NCBI RefSeq assembly: GCF_004963255.1
Contig: NZ_SUGA01000048.1
Location: 1 to 36,418, forward strand
Origin: Mesorhizobium sp.
Lineage (GTDB): Bacteria; Pseudomonadota; Alphaproteobacteria; Rhizobiales; Rhizobiaceae
Direction of reading: 5' to 3'
DNA: 36,418 nt
The first letter of the stretch is position 1; each line of letters begins with the position of its first letter. A model generated the notes under the pieces. It was given only the letters and a program-made list of their open reading frames with translations. It made no database searches and had not been told where the DNA came from. The position numbers were made by a program, and so were the translations under genes. Below are positions 14,644 through 23,600 of this stretch, piece after piece.

Positions 14644-16379
14644 TCCAGACCGAACGCGCGCTGCAGCAGGTGCTTGAGTGGGGGCGTGCCCTGACCGGTT
14701 TCGCGGATGAGCATGCTGAGGAAGCGGTAAGGGGCGGCCAGTATATCCTGCAACGCATTCACCCGAGCCTGCGCGACACCAGCGCCCGCACCGGCCGCGA
14801 TCCGCAGGACGAAACGCTGATCGTGGCGTTCTATCGCGAACTGGCGCTGCTGTTCTGGCTAGACGATTGCAACGACGTTGGCCTGATCGCGCCGGAGCAG
14901 CTCGCCGCCCTGGAGCAGGCGCTGGGGCACGGCGTACCGTGCGTGCTCTCCGGATTCGAGGGCTGCGCTCAGCTGCGCGCTTCGCTGGCTGCGCTCGCTT
15001 ACGATCGTCACGACTATGCTCGGCTTCTCGACTATACCCGGTGCTACTGCGCGGCGCTGCGCGCCGGACACGCGCAGGCGGCAGGGGCGCGACGCTGGTC
15101 TTACGCCGAGTACCTGCACAACGGCATCGATTCGATCGCTTACGGGACCGTGTTCTGTTGCCTGTCGCTGCTGTGGGGGCTGGACATGGCGACCTTGCGC
15201 GCGCGTCCAGCGTTTCGCCAGGTCCTGCGGCTCATCTCAGTGATAGGGCGCCTGCAGAACGATCTGCATGGACGCGACAAGGACAGGTCGGCCGGCGATA
15301 ACGCGGCGATCCTGCTTCTGCAGCGCTATCCGGCTATGCCTGTGGTTGAGTTCCTCAACGACGAGTTGGCCGGCCATACGCGCATGCTGCACCGGGTGAT
15401 GGCGGAAGAATGCTTTCCCGCGCCGTGGGGACCGTTGATCGAGGCGATGGCGGCGATCCGCGCGCAGTACTACCAGACTTCGACCAGCCGCTATCGCAGC
15501 GACGCTGCAGGGGGAGGCCAGCGTGCGTCGGCCTGGACGCGCCGGAGGCGGCGGCTTGGGCGCGCTGCCGTCGGTTCGATCCGACGCAACGCCGTCGCCC
15601 GCTGCTACGGATGGAGCGAGCATGAGCGACACCGCCCTGAGCCGGGGAAGGACGAACATCTGGACATCGTGCTGGATCGGCGAACGGCGCCGGCCACGGT
15701 GGCCGCTGGCTGGGAGTACATCCATCTCGAACACTGCGCACTGCCCGAGTTGGACCTGACGCAGATCGACCTGCGCGCCTCGCTGCTGGGCAAGGCTATG
15801 CGCGCGCCGCTGCTGATCAGCTCTATGGCCGGCGGCATGCCACGGGCCGAGGCCATCAACCGGCATTTGAGCGAGGCAGCGCAAGCCTTGGGGATCGCCA
15901 TGTGCGGTTCGCAGCGTGTGAGCCTGCAATCCCGCAACTCCCAGGGGCTAACGCGCGCGCTGCGCCGCCTGGCGCCAGACATTCCCTTGCTGGCCAATAT
16001 CGGCGCCGCGCAACTGCGGGAGGCCGACGGCCTGGACCTGGCGCGTCGCGCGGTGGACGCGCTGGAGGCCGATGGGCTCATCGTCCATCTCAATCCGCTG
16101 CAGGAAGCGGTACAGCCGGAGGGCGACCGCGAACTGGCGCGGCGTCCTGGCGCTGATCGCTGGCGCCGCGCGCATCGTGGGCGTGCCGATGGTGGCCAAG
16201 GAAGTGGGGGCGGGCCTGTCCGCCTCGGTGCCTGTGCGCTCGTCGAGGCGGGCGTGGCGGTAATCGATGTCGCCGGCGCCGGCGGCACCAGTTGGGCCGC
16301 AGTGGAGGGCGAGCGCGCCCGCAATGCCGCCGACCGTGCAGTGGCGATGTCATTCGCCGATTGGGGGATTCCACCCTGA
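14640..16379 (+). CDS. ks: ent-Kaurene synthase (class I diterpene synthase), stop lost, frame runs into decayed idi
   Basis: Converts ent-copalyl diphosphate to ent-kaurene in the rhizobial gibberellin pathway. Residues 1-298 form an apparently whole synthase: FYRELALLFWLDDCNDV with the Asp-rich motif DDCND (75-79), and RLQNDLHGRDKDR (205-217) at the place of the second metal motif. The expected stop is at 15534-15536, where the codon is TGG; a TGA there would end the protein at 298 residues, close to the family length of about 300. The open frame instead continues to 16379, through an unrelated linker and then through the idi relic in frame, giving 579 residues. The cyclase that makes its substrate and all P450 genes are absent, so it is very likely non-functional in this element even if translated. 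Confidence 0.75.
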   Translation: MIQTERALQQVLEWGRALTGFADEHAEEAVRGGQYILQRIHPSLRDTSARTGRDPQDETLIVAFYRELALLFWLDDCNDVGLIAPEQLAALEQALGHGVPCVLSGFEGCAQLRASLAALAYDRHDYARLLDYTRCYCAALRAGHAQAAGARRWSYAEYLHNGIDSIAYGTVFCCLSLLWGLDMATLRARPAFRQVLRLISVIGRLQNDLHGRDKDRSAGDNAAILLLQRYPAMPVVEFLNDELAGHTRMLHRVMAEECFPAPWGPLIEAMAAIRAQYYQTSTSRYRSDAAGGGQRASAWTRRRRRLGRAAVGSIRRNAVARCYGWSEHERHRPEPGKDEHLDIVLDRRTAPATVAAGWEYIHLEHCALPELDLTQIDLRASLLGKAMRAPLLISSMAGGMPRAEAINRHLSEAAQALGIAMCGSQRVSLQSRNSQGLTRALRRLAPDIPLLANIGAAQLREADGLDLARRAVDALEADGLIVHLNPLQEAVQPEGDRELARRPGADRWRRAHRGRADGGQGSGGGPVRLGACALVEAGVAVIDVAGAGGTSWAAVEGERARNAADRAVAMSFADWGIPP

Positions 16380-16666
16380 CCAGCGTGCAGGCGGTGCGTC
16401 GGGCGCTGCCAACGGTGAAGCTGATCGCGTCGGGCGGGATCCGCGATGGCGTCGACGTGGCCAAGGCCATCCGCCTGGGCGCGGACATCGCCGGGCAGGC
16501 GGCCAGCGTGCTGGGCGCGGCGACAGTGTCCACCGGGGCCGTTGTCGCGCATTTCGAGATCGTCATCCGCCAGTTGGCCGTCGCCTGCTTCTGCACGGGC
16601 TCGGCTGATCTGGCGGCGTTGCGTCAGGCGCGCTTGTTGCCCTCGTCGCATTTGTCCGCCGGTTGA
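15622..16666 (+). pseudogene. idi: Type 2 isopentenyl-diphosphate isomerase (idi/fni), four frameshifts
   Basis: FMN-dependent IPP isomerase relic, the last gene of the gibberellin operon. ATG at 15622 (MSDTALSR) is in one frame. A missing base near 15641 moves it to KDEHLDIVLDRRTAP...LISSMAGGMPRAEAINRHL. An extra A near 16131 moves it to WRGVLALIAGAARIVGVPMV. A missing base near 16238 moves it back (LVEAGVAVIDVAGAGGTSW), and a missing C near 16373 moves it on to TLTSVQAVRRALPTVKLIAS and ADIAGQAASVLGAATVSTG. Read across these shifts, the TIM-barrel phosphate and FMN motifs are all recognisable, so decay is fairly recent. Confidence 0.88.
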
Positions 16667-16690
16667 TGTCGGCGTCGTCCGCACGCTAAC

Positions 16691-17030
16691 AGCAGGCTGC
16701 TGAAATACCTACGCCAAAGACAGACTATTGATCCCCCTGGCGAGACGGCTCGATTGACGGGAGCGATGTGTTCATGGAGCAGCTGTTCACGATGAAGCGG
16801 TTGGAAGATTTCGTTCCAGCCGGTCATCCTGGTGCCCGCACCGGCTGATGATCAATGGAGCGCTGGTGCGGCTAGACGGCATCCTTTCCGGCATGTACGC
16901 CTGCAGTGCCAAAGGCGGTCGCCCCAGCGTTGCGCCGGAGAAATTGCTGCGGGCCGTGTGTTGCAGGTGTTCTACAGCGTCCGTCGGAATTGATGCAGCA
17001 GGTGCTGCTGTGGCAAGGCCAAGACCCGGG
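16691..17030 (+). mobile_element. Truncated insertion sequence with IS5/IS1182-like transposase remnant
   Basis: The motif AGCAGGCTGCTGAAAT at 16691-16706 resembles the terminal repeat common in this IS group. A transposase starts at ATG 16774: MEQLFTMKRLEDFVPAGHP, frameshift, then INGALVRLDGILSGMY and KGGRPSVAPEKLLRA, another shift, and VFYSV. These are the N-terminal landmarks of the family. The catalytic DDE region and the right end are missing; similarity fades after about 17030. It separates the gibberellin relic from the NifA-promoter region. Confidence 0.75.
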
Positions 17031-17197
17031 AATGCCGTCAGCTTTGATCAGGCGCTTCGGGCCGTCGGAAACGCGCGAAGAGTCCGGCTTTCGAAAAAGG
17101 CCGAACGCCTCAGATAAAGCCAGAACTCCTTGGGTCACCATCAAACCAATTTGACGCCCCGGGACAATTTCGTCCGGCATTGTCCGGTGTGCGACGA
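17031..17197. other. Short region between the IS remnant and the NifA site
   Basis: No gene or motif that I can support. Together with the leader after the sigma54 promoter (17276-17651), it forms a stretch of about 620 bases without a confident gene. Confidence 0.35.
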
Positions 17198-17213
17198 TGT
17201 TGGGGATGCGACA
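17198..17213 (+). promoter_or_regulatory. NifA upstream activator sequence (TGT-N10-ACA)
   Basis: TGT at 17198-17200, ten bases, and ACA at 17211-17213, an exact match to the NifA UAS. A second, imperfect copy (TGT-N10-ACG) lies at 17181-17196. The centre of the perfect site is about 45 bases upstream of the -24 element, close to but compatible with NifA-dependent promoters. Confidence 0.7.
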
Positions 17214-17249
17214 TAGGCGGATTGCCGTGTATTTAAACCGCTTTTCCTT

Positions 17250-17264
17250 TGGCACGCATATTGC
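17250..17264 (+). promoter_or_regulatory. Sigma54 (RpoN) -24/-12 promoter
   Basis: TGGCACG-CATA-TTGC at 17250-17264 matches the RpoN consensus TGGCACG-N4-TTGC exactly, with the correct GG-N10-GC spacing. Transcription would begin near 17276 and reach the S9 peptidase gene after a leader of about 375 bases. Combined with the UAS, it predicts expression in nitrogen-fixing bacteroids. Confidence 0.8.
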
Positions 17265-17651
17265 GCCCTATCGGTAAACCTCGTCATGGGCCGGCGGCAA
17301 TCGCTCGGAGATTGTCGAAATAGCACAATGATTTCTGCCGGGGTGACATCCGGCCCGACTAGAGCAGGACCTTTCAGATGATGCAGAAAAGCAAGCGGCC
17401 ATACTCGCGGGGAAATAGTCGCGTCAGGGCTGCATGGACGCTCTTTCCTGGTTGTTTCGGCGGCGGACGCCAACTCTTCAATCGGCACCCGAACCAGTGC
17501 CTGGATGTCCAAGGAGCGCCCCTGTTGCGCGTGCCTGGCTGCACCCGCGTGCTGGCTCTCCTCCAAGGCGACGCTTCGGCGCTGCTGCAGACCGGCGACG
17601 AGAACCCAACTTCAAAATTAGCATTCCGAAAACCGAAAGAAGTGAACAGGT

Positions 17652-19958
17652 ATGTCCAGGATCGGCGCTTTGACGCGCGCCGCATGGCGATCGGCAACTC
17701 AGACGCTGGCCAAGGGTTCGAAAAGTTTACACCCGACGCTAGCGCCGGCCGATTTCAAGCGCGCACTTACGATCAACGATCGATATGGCGGGCTCACTGT
17801 CAATGTCCCCAAAATGCCTTTCTGGCTGACCGGGGGTGAAGCCTTCGTCTACCGCCGGACTAGCCACGGCGAGCAGCAGTTCATGCAGGTCGATGCTGCC
17901 ACGGGTTTCAAGCGGCCCGCTTTCGATCAGGCGCGTCTGGCGGCAGCGCTAAACAAGGTGAGCCATGAGAGCTATCAAGCCGGCAATCTTCCGTTCGACC
18001 GTTTCGAACTGAGTGAGGATGGTCGCAGGCTCGACTTCCAGATTGAAGACACCCGGTGGAGCTGCGACCTTGCAAGCTATGACTGTACCAGCACCACATT
18101 CGATGCAAGGAAAGGGGACCGTAGGGAGCTCAGCCACCGCTACACGCCGCCAGCGGAGAACAACCCCGACAAGAGCAACGCGTCGCCCGACGGCAAATGG
18201 ATCGCCTATATCAAGAACTGCAACGTTTTCCTGCGCAGCGAGGACGGATTGCAGGATGTTCCTCTGAGCCGGGACGGAGCCGAAGGCAATTGCTACGTCT
18301 TTTCGACGCTGAGCTGGTCGCCGGACTCGCGCCACCTCGCCGCTTACCTTGTTCGCCCCGGCTATAGGCGAGAGGTCCGCTACCTCAATTCTTCGACGGA
18401 CCAGTTGGAGCGGGAATATTCAACAAAATTCTATCCCAGGCCGGGCGATGTCCTTCCGCTGCCCCAGCCAGTCCTGTTCGACATTGCCGGCCGGCGCCAG
18501 ATCGTGATTGACGGTGCCCTCTTCTCGAACGTCTTCGAACTTTCCCCTCTCCGGTGGTGGGCGGACAGCCGCGGCTTCACTTTCGAATATAACCAGCGCG
18601 GGCATCAGCTTTATCGCCTGGTCGAGGTAGACGCCGCCTCGGGCCGCGGGCGCTCCCTGATCGATGAGACCAGCGAGACATTCGTTGATTATTTGCCGCT
18701 GGGGCATGGCCAGGAGGATGCCGGAAAAATCTTCCGTTACGATGTCGATGACGGGAAGGAGATCATCTGGGCATCAGAGCGCGACGGGTATGAGCATTTG
18801 TATCTTTTCAACGGCCGGACAGGCGCGCTCGAAAACCAGATCACGCGAGGTGAGTGGGTCGTCCGGAGGGTCAACCATGTCGATCCGGTCAAGCGTCAGA
18901 TCTGGTTCGAGGCGAGCGGGATGAACTCGCAGGAGGACCCCTATTGGGTCCATGCTTACCGCATCGGCTTTGACGGCAAGGGACTGACTGCACTGACGCC
19001 CGAACCGGCCAACCACCATATCGAGTTCTCGCCTGACAGGCGCTATTATGTCGATCTCTGGTCACGCATCGATCTGCCCCCGCGCATGGCACTCTACCGC
19101 GCCAGCGACAATGCCAAGCTCCAGCAGATCGAGACGGCCGACATTTCTGAGCTCGTCGCCGCAGGCTGGCAGCCGCCGCTCAGTTTCCATTCCAAGGGGC
19201 GCGACGGCAAAACTGACATCTGGGGCGTGCTCCACCTGCCAGCCAACTTCGACCCGACGAAGAAATACCCGGTTGTGGAGAATATCTATGCTGGACCCCA
19301 CGGCTCCTTCGTCCCAAAATCCTTCTCGCGGTGGACAGAGCCGCTCACGCAGCTGGGCTTCGTCGTTGCTCAGATCGACGGCATGGGCACCAACAACCGC
19401 TCCCGCGCCTTCCATGATGTTGCTTGGAAGAATCTGAAGGACGCAGGATTTCCCGATCGCATTCTGTGGCACAAGGCGGCGGCCGCGCAATATCCATGGT
19501 ACGACATATCCAACGTCGGCATTTTTGGCGCATCCGCCGGCGGCCAGAGTGCAGTCAGCGCGCTGCTCTTTCACCCCGATTTCTACAAGGTCGCCGTCGC
19601 CAAAAACGGCTGCTTCGACAACAGGATAGACAAGACCTGGTGGAACGAACTTTGGATGGGGTGGCCGGTCGGCATTGAATATTCGCAATCCTCCGCCGTT
19701 GACAATGCTCACAGGCTGCAGGGCAAGCTGATGATCGCGGTCGGCGAAATGGATGATAATGTCGATCCGTTTTGCTCGTTCCAGCTTGCCGATCGACTCA
19801 TCAAGGCAGGAAAAGATTTTGACATGGTCTACGTTCCTGGTGCCAATCACCATACTCTAGGCACCTACACCGAGCGCAAACTCCTAGACTTCTTCGTTCG
19901 CAACATTCTCGGTCAGACCCCGCCCGACTGGAACACCAAACCGATCGAGCTGGAATAG
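17652..19958 (+). CDS. Prolyl oligopeptidase family (S9, DPP IV-like) serine peptidase
   Basis: A 768-residue protein with an N-terminal DPP IV beta-propeller (about 120-480; repeated blades such as SPDGKWIAYIKN, LSWSPDSRHLAAY, WASERDGYEHLYLFN) and a C-terminal alpha/beta-hydrolase. The triad is Ser S628 in FGASAGGQSA, Asp near D701 in VGEMDDNVDP, and His H733 in GANHHTLGTY. All are present and the frame is unbroken. It should cleave dipeptides or act on short peptides. The N-terminus (MSRIGALTRAAWRSATQTLA) is basic but not a typical export signal, and the ribosome site (AGAAGTGAACAGGT) is weak, so the true start could differ. It is the first clear gene after a NifA/RpoN promoter. The substrate is unknown. 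Confidence 0.88.
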   Translation: MSRIGALTRAAWRSATQTLAKGSKSLHPTLAPADFKRALTINDRYGGLTVNVPKMPFWLTGGEAFVYRRTSHGEQQFMQVDAATGFKRPAFDQARLAAALNKVSHESYQAGNLPFDRFELSEDGRRLDFQIEDTRWSCDLASYDCTSTTFDARKGDRRELSHRYTPPAENNPDKSNASPDGKWIAYIKNCNVFLRSEDGLQDVPLSRDGAEGNCYVFSTLSWSPDSRHLAAYLVRPGYRREVRYLNSSTDQLEREYSTKFYPRPGDVLPLPQPVLFDIAGRRQIVIDGALFSNVFELSPLRWWADSRGFTFEYNQRGHQLYRLVEVDAASGRGRSLIDETSETFVDYLPLGHGQEDAGKIFRYDVDDGKEIIWASERDGYEHLYLFNGRTGALENQITRGEWVVRRVNHVDPVKRQIWFEASGMNSQEDPYWVHAYRIGFDGKGLTALTPEPANHHIEFSPDRRYYVDLWSRIDLPPRMALYRASDNAKLQQIETADISELVAAGWQPPLSFHSKGRDGKTDIWGVLHLPANFDPTKKYPVVENIYAGPHGSFVPKSFSRWTEPLTQLGFVVAQIDGMGTNNRSRAFHDVAWKNLKDAGFPDRILWHKAAAAQYPWYDISNVGIFGASAGGQSAVSALLFHPDFYKVAVAKNGCFDNRIDKTWWNELWMGWPVGIEYSQSSAVDNAHRLQGKLMIAVGEMDDNVDPFCSFQLADRLIKAGKDFDMVYVPGANHHTLGTYTERKLLDFFVRNILGQTPPDWNTKPIELE

Positions 19959-20619
19959 CTTGTGGCTCTTGCAATTGTTAGCTCGCCTTATCAGCTGTAA
20001 TCAGGGCGAGGCGCGAGCAAATCTGCACCGAAGGACGATCGTGGAGTCTAGGACTTGCGCTGCGTATTGAGGATCGGCTCGCCGCGACGTTGGTCTGAGC
20101 AAACTGCTTGATAGGCACGCCTGCAGACCGCGTGTGTGCGATTGCAAGATCCCCTATCAGCCTGGTGTGAAGCGTTCAGGGGAAAAGCCGCACCCAACGC
20201 CGCTTCCGCTCGCCGTAACGCTACGGCGGTGCGGCCCACCGATCCGCTCGACGAGCATTGGAACACATAGGTCCCCGAACGGACGATTGCCTTGGCAATA
20301 GAAGACCCTCGTCGGTCATCGCCGCTGTGGGTGGCAGCCCGTCGGTCTGGAGCTGCCACGATTCTCATCCTCGCGTCACATATGAGCTGAAGCTTTCCGG
20401 ATCGGGTATCCAATCGGCATCCAGTTGCTCGGCGATATGGTTGAATTCTGCCCTCAGGACAAGAGTGAGTAGAGCAGCCCCGCTACGAAAATCCCATCCT
20501 GGTTCGTTTGACGCATCGACTATTCAGATTGATTGGCGTGATACCCGGCGCGGCCGCAACACGCGAGGCCGTCAACCGCTGAGCAGAAAACCAGCCTTCG
20601 CCTTCCGCGGCGGCGGACC
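19959..20619. other. About 660 bases without a supported gene, before the effector
   Basis: Short frames on both strands show no motif, ribosome site or recognisable family. A 6-bp inverted pair (CTCGCC 19982-19987 / GGCGAG 20005-20010) follows the peptidase stop and could help end transcription, but has no T-run. The right boundary is set by the tts box. Confidence 0.4.
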
Positions 20620-20645
20620 TCGTCAGCCTCTCGAAAGCTTGCCTG
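20620..20645 (+). promoter_or_regulatory. tts box (TtsI-binding site) for the type III effector gene
   Basis: TCGTCAGCCTCTCGAAAGCT at 20620-20639 followed by TGCC agrees with the core of the rhizobial tts box (GTCAGCTT-N-TCGAAAGCT) with a C in place of one T. TtsI, activated through flavonoids and NodD, turns on type III secretion genes from such sites. It ends about 40 bases before the start I favour for the effector gene. Confidence 0.8.
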
Positions 20646-20683
20646 AGTAGGTTGCTCATGTGATCTGTGGAAGTGAGGATAGC

Positions 20684-23600
20684 GTGCACCCGTACAAACT
20701 AGACATTCATCGTGGCAGCTTGGCTGCAGGTGCAGCACGCCGTACCGCACGAGCAAGCGGACAGGCCGGCCAAGCCGGTTTTGAGCAGCACTTGGGCGAA
20801 CTGCAGGCGGCGGACGAGTTGATGGGTGCGCTAGGCGAGGAGGTCCTCGTCAATGGCTCGCATGGTAAAGGTGAGTTGAGACCAACGAAGAGGCAGAGGA
20901 TCCAAAGCAATCTGCAGCATGCTGTCACTGAGCGGCAACCAGGTGAGGTTGGCAACTCAGGCGCTCGCGTGATGATGCAACTCCCCACCGATCAGGTGGG
21001 TACATCGGAACGGGAGGCGCAACTTGTGATGCAGGGGGACGAGCACGAATACACCCCAGCACCGCATCTCGACGGGTCGATGCCCTCGACAGTGCAGCCG
21101 GATCGTCCAATTGTGGTCCCCGACGGTGCCGACAAGCGTCCTGTTTATTCCAACGATGCCACCGCCATCGAAGGGCTGAAGTCAGCACTCCTTGCGGGTA
21201 AAGCCAGGCCGGACACGGTCACTCGCAGCACAAATTCTCTTTTCGGCTTTAGTCGTTGGCTCTTTCAAAACAACAAGCCAGGGCTTGCTGCTCGGCTTTA
21301 CCATCCGTCGCTGAGCCAGGATCTCGAGGAGTACGAGAGTAGGGGTGGTTCCTCCACCGTGGCTGGCGCACTGCGTCAATTGATGAAGTCGATGGGCGGA
21401 GCCGGCCCGATTGTGGGTCGCGCTGTCCTGAACCCCCATCCTGACGACGCCGCGCTCACCAGACATTTCAGATCCGCGAGCGGCTACGCAACTGCTCTTA
21501 ACCATTTCAGTCATTACCTACGTCAAAATGACAAGCTCGGAATTGCGGGTCGCATTTACGATAAATCGCTGGATAAAGATGTTGAGAGCTACAAGGCCGC
21601 CTCCTCTAATGGTGGAGCTCCGATCGAATCTGCGCTGGTTTATCTCCGCAAGAACCCGCCGCGCGTTATACTCGGGAATCATCTGGAAAACGCGGTCAGC
21701 ATGGAGGCTCGTCCCCGTGGCGACGCTGCTCAGCATACCGCACCACAGCAGGGATTCGATTGGCCAGAGGAGCTCCTGCCGGTAGGTTATAAGGAGGGCA
21801 CCGATCTACCATTGTCTCTCGCCCCAACCGCGCACCAACACCAAGCGCCCGACTTTGGAGAGGCCGTCCCTCACTTGAACTGGCGCCACGGCGACCAGGG
21901 CGCCCCGGAGGAGCTGGTAGCTGCACGGGACAGGAGCAGCCCGCTGCCAAGCGAGGCGGTGCCACATAAATCTGGACGGGGACTCGCTACGCAGCCCAGA
22001 TTGTGGGCGGAGAAATCCGCCTCGCCAGAGCTCTTTCGACGGCGGGCGGAGCAGGCTCTGCCGGCGTCCGCCAGAGGTGTGGAGACATCCTCCGCGGTTG
22101 ATGAAGCCGCGCAGGCCGCTCGCCAAGCTTTGGCTTGGTTGCAGCAGGAGATGGAGGGGATCGAACCGATGCAGGATCCTCATGAGGTGGCTACACCGGA
22201 ATGTGAGGCGCAGCTCGTCAGGCAGAGGGATGAGCACGAATCCACCCCAGCACCGCATCCCGGAGGTGGTGGGTCGATGCCCTCGACAGTGCAGCCGGAT
22301 CGTCCAATTGTAGTCCCCGACGGTGCCGACAAGCGTCCTGTCTATTCCAACGATGCGACCGCTATCGAAGGGCTGAGGGCAGCATTCCACGCGGGTAAGG
22401 CCAAAGCGAACACGGTCACTTACAATGTAAATTCTCTTTTCGGCTTTAGTCGGTGGCTCCTTCAAAACAACAAGCCAGGGTTTGCTGCTCGGCTTTACCA
22501 TTCGTCGCTGGATCAGGATCTCAAGGAGTACGAGAGTACGGGTGGTTCCTCCACCGTGGCTGGCGCACTGCGTTACCTCAAGAAGTCGACAGGCGGAGCC
22601 CCGATTATGGCTCGCCCTGTCGTGATCCCCTATCCTGACGATGCCGAGCTCATTAGAAATTACAGAGCCGCTTCGACCAAGGAGTACCTGGCAGCGCCTG
22701 CGACCGGACGGAATCCAGATACCGTGGGCGGCTATACAAATTTTCTTAGACATTTTAGTCAGTACCTGCGTCAAAATAACAAGCTTGGGATTGCGGCTCG
22801 GATTCACGACAAATCGCTGGATAAAGATGTTGAGAGCTTCAAGGCTGTCTCCTATGGTAATAGGCTAAGTATCAGTTCTGCATTGGCTCACCTCCGGGAT
22901 ATCCTGCCGCGCATTGTGCTCGGGCGCGAAACTGTCCTTTCTGCTCATCCGGCAGACGCAGTCACCAGGCGCGTTGGGGCCGCTGCTGAAGCTGGGCCAG
23001 CGGCACCGGCAAGAGCTCCCCAACCCGCCTCGCCAGCAACCGCTAGGCTGCCAGGCACCTACCGCGGCCTTCCACTGGTTGATGTGACCACACTGACTAC
23101 CAGTTCCTCTGGGGCTCAGATCGGGGCGCTCGATCCGACAGCCCCGTCCAACGTTGCAACGGGGCGGGTGCTCGGCGCCGCCGAATGGCTGAGCGACGCC
23201 CATATCCAGAGAGATTACAATTTGCTGGAGGGGCAACTGCAGGGGATCAATCCGGCGCTCGCTGCCCGGACTCGGCTGGTGGATCCTTCCGTATCCCATC
23301 TACTGCGACACACGTCGCCGCAAGACGCTCGAGGCATATTGCAGTCCATCTATAATCAAAACAACGCCACAGCCGACTTCCTGTTCTTGCCAGTGAATAA
23401 TGGCACGGCTACTAGCCCCGGCACCCATTGGTCGCTGCTGCTCGTTGATCGCCGCGACCCGGAAAGGCGGTTCGCCTATCACTACGACTCCCTCCAGCGA
23501 GAGGGATATAACGACGTGCCTGCAAAACAGCTCGCAGGACTGCTGAATGCCACCTTGGCGCCAGCCCCCATGGCCAGACAGACGAACCATTATGATTGCG

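Noticed and set aside
17378..17839. 153-codon frame after the NifA promoter
   Set aside because: Overlaps the S9 peptidase gene, lacks a ribosome site and any family signature; possibly part of an untranslated leader.
19982..20010. Terminator after the S9 peptidase gene
   Set aside because: Only a 6-bp stem with a 17-base loop and no T-run.
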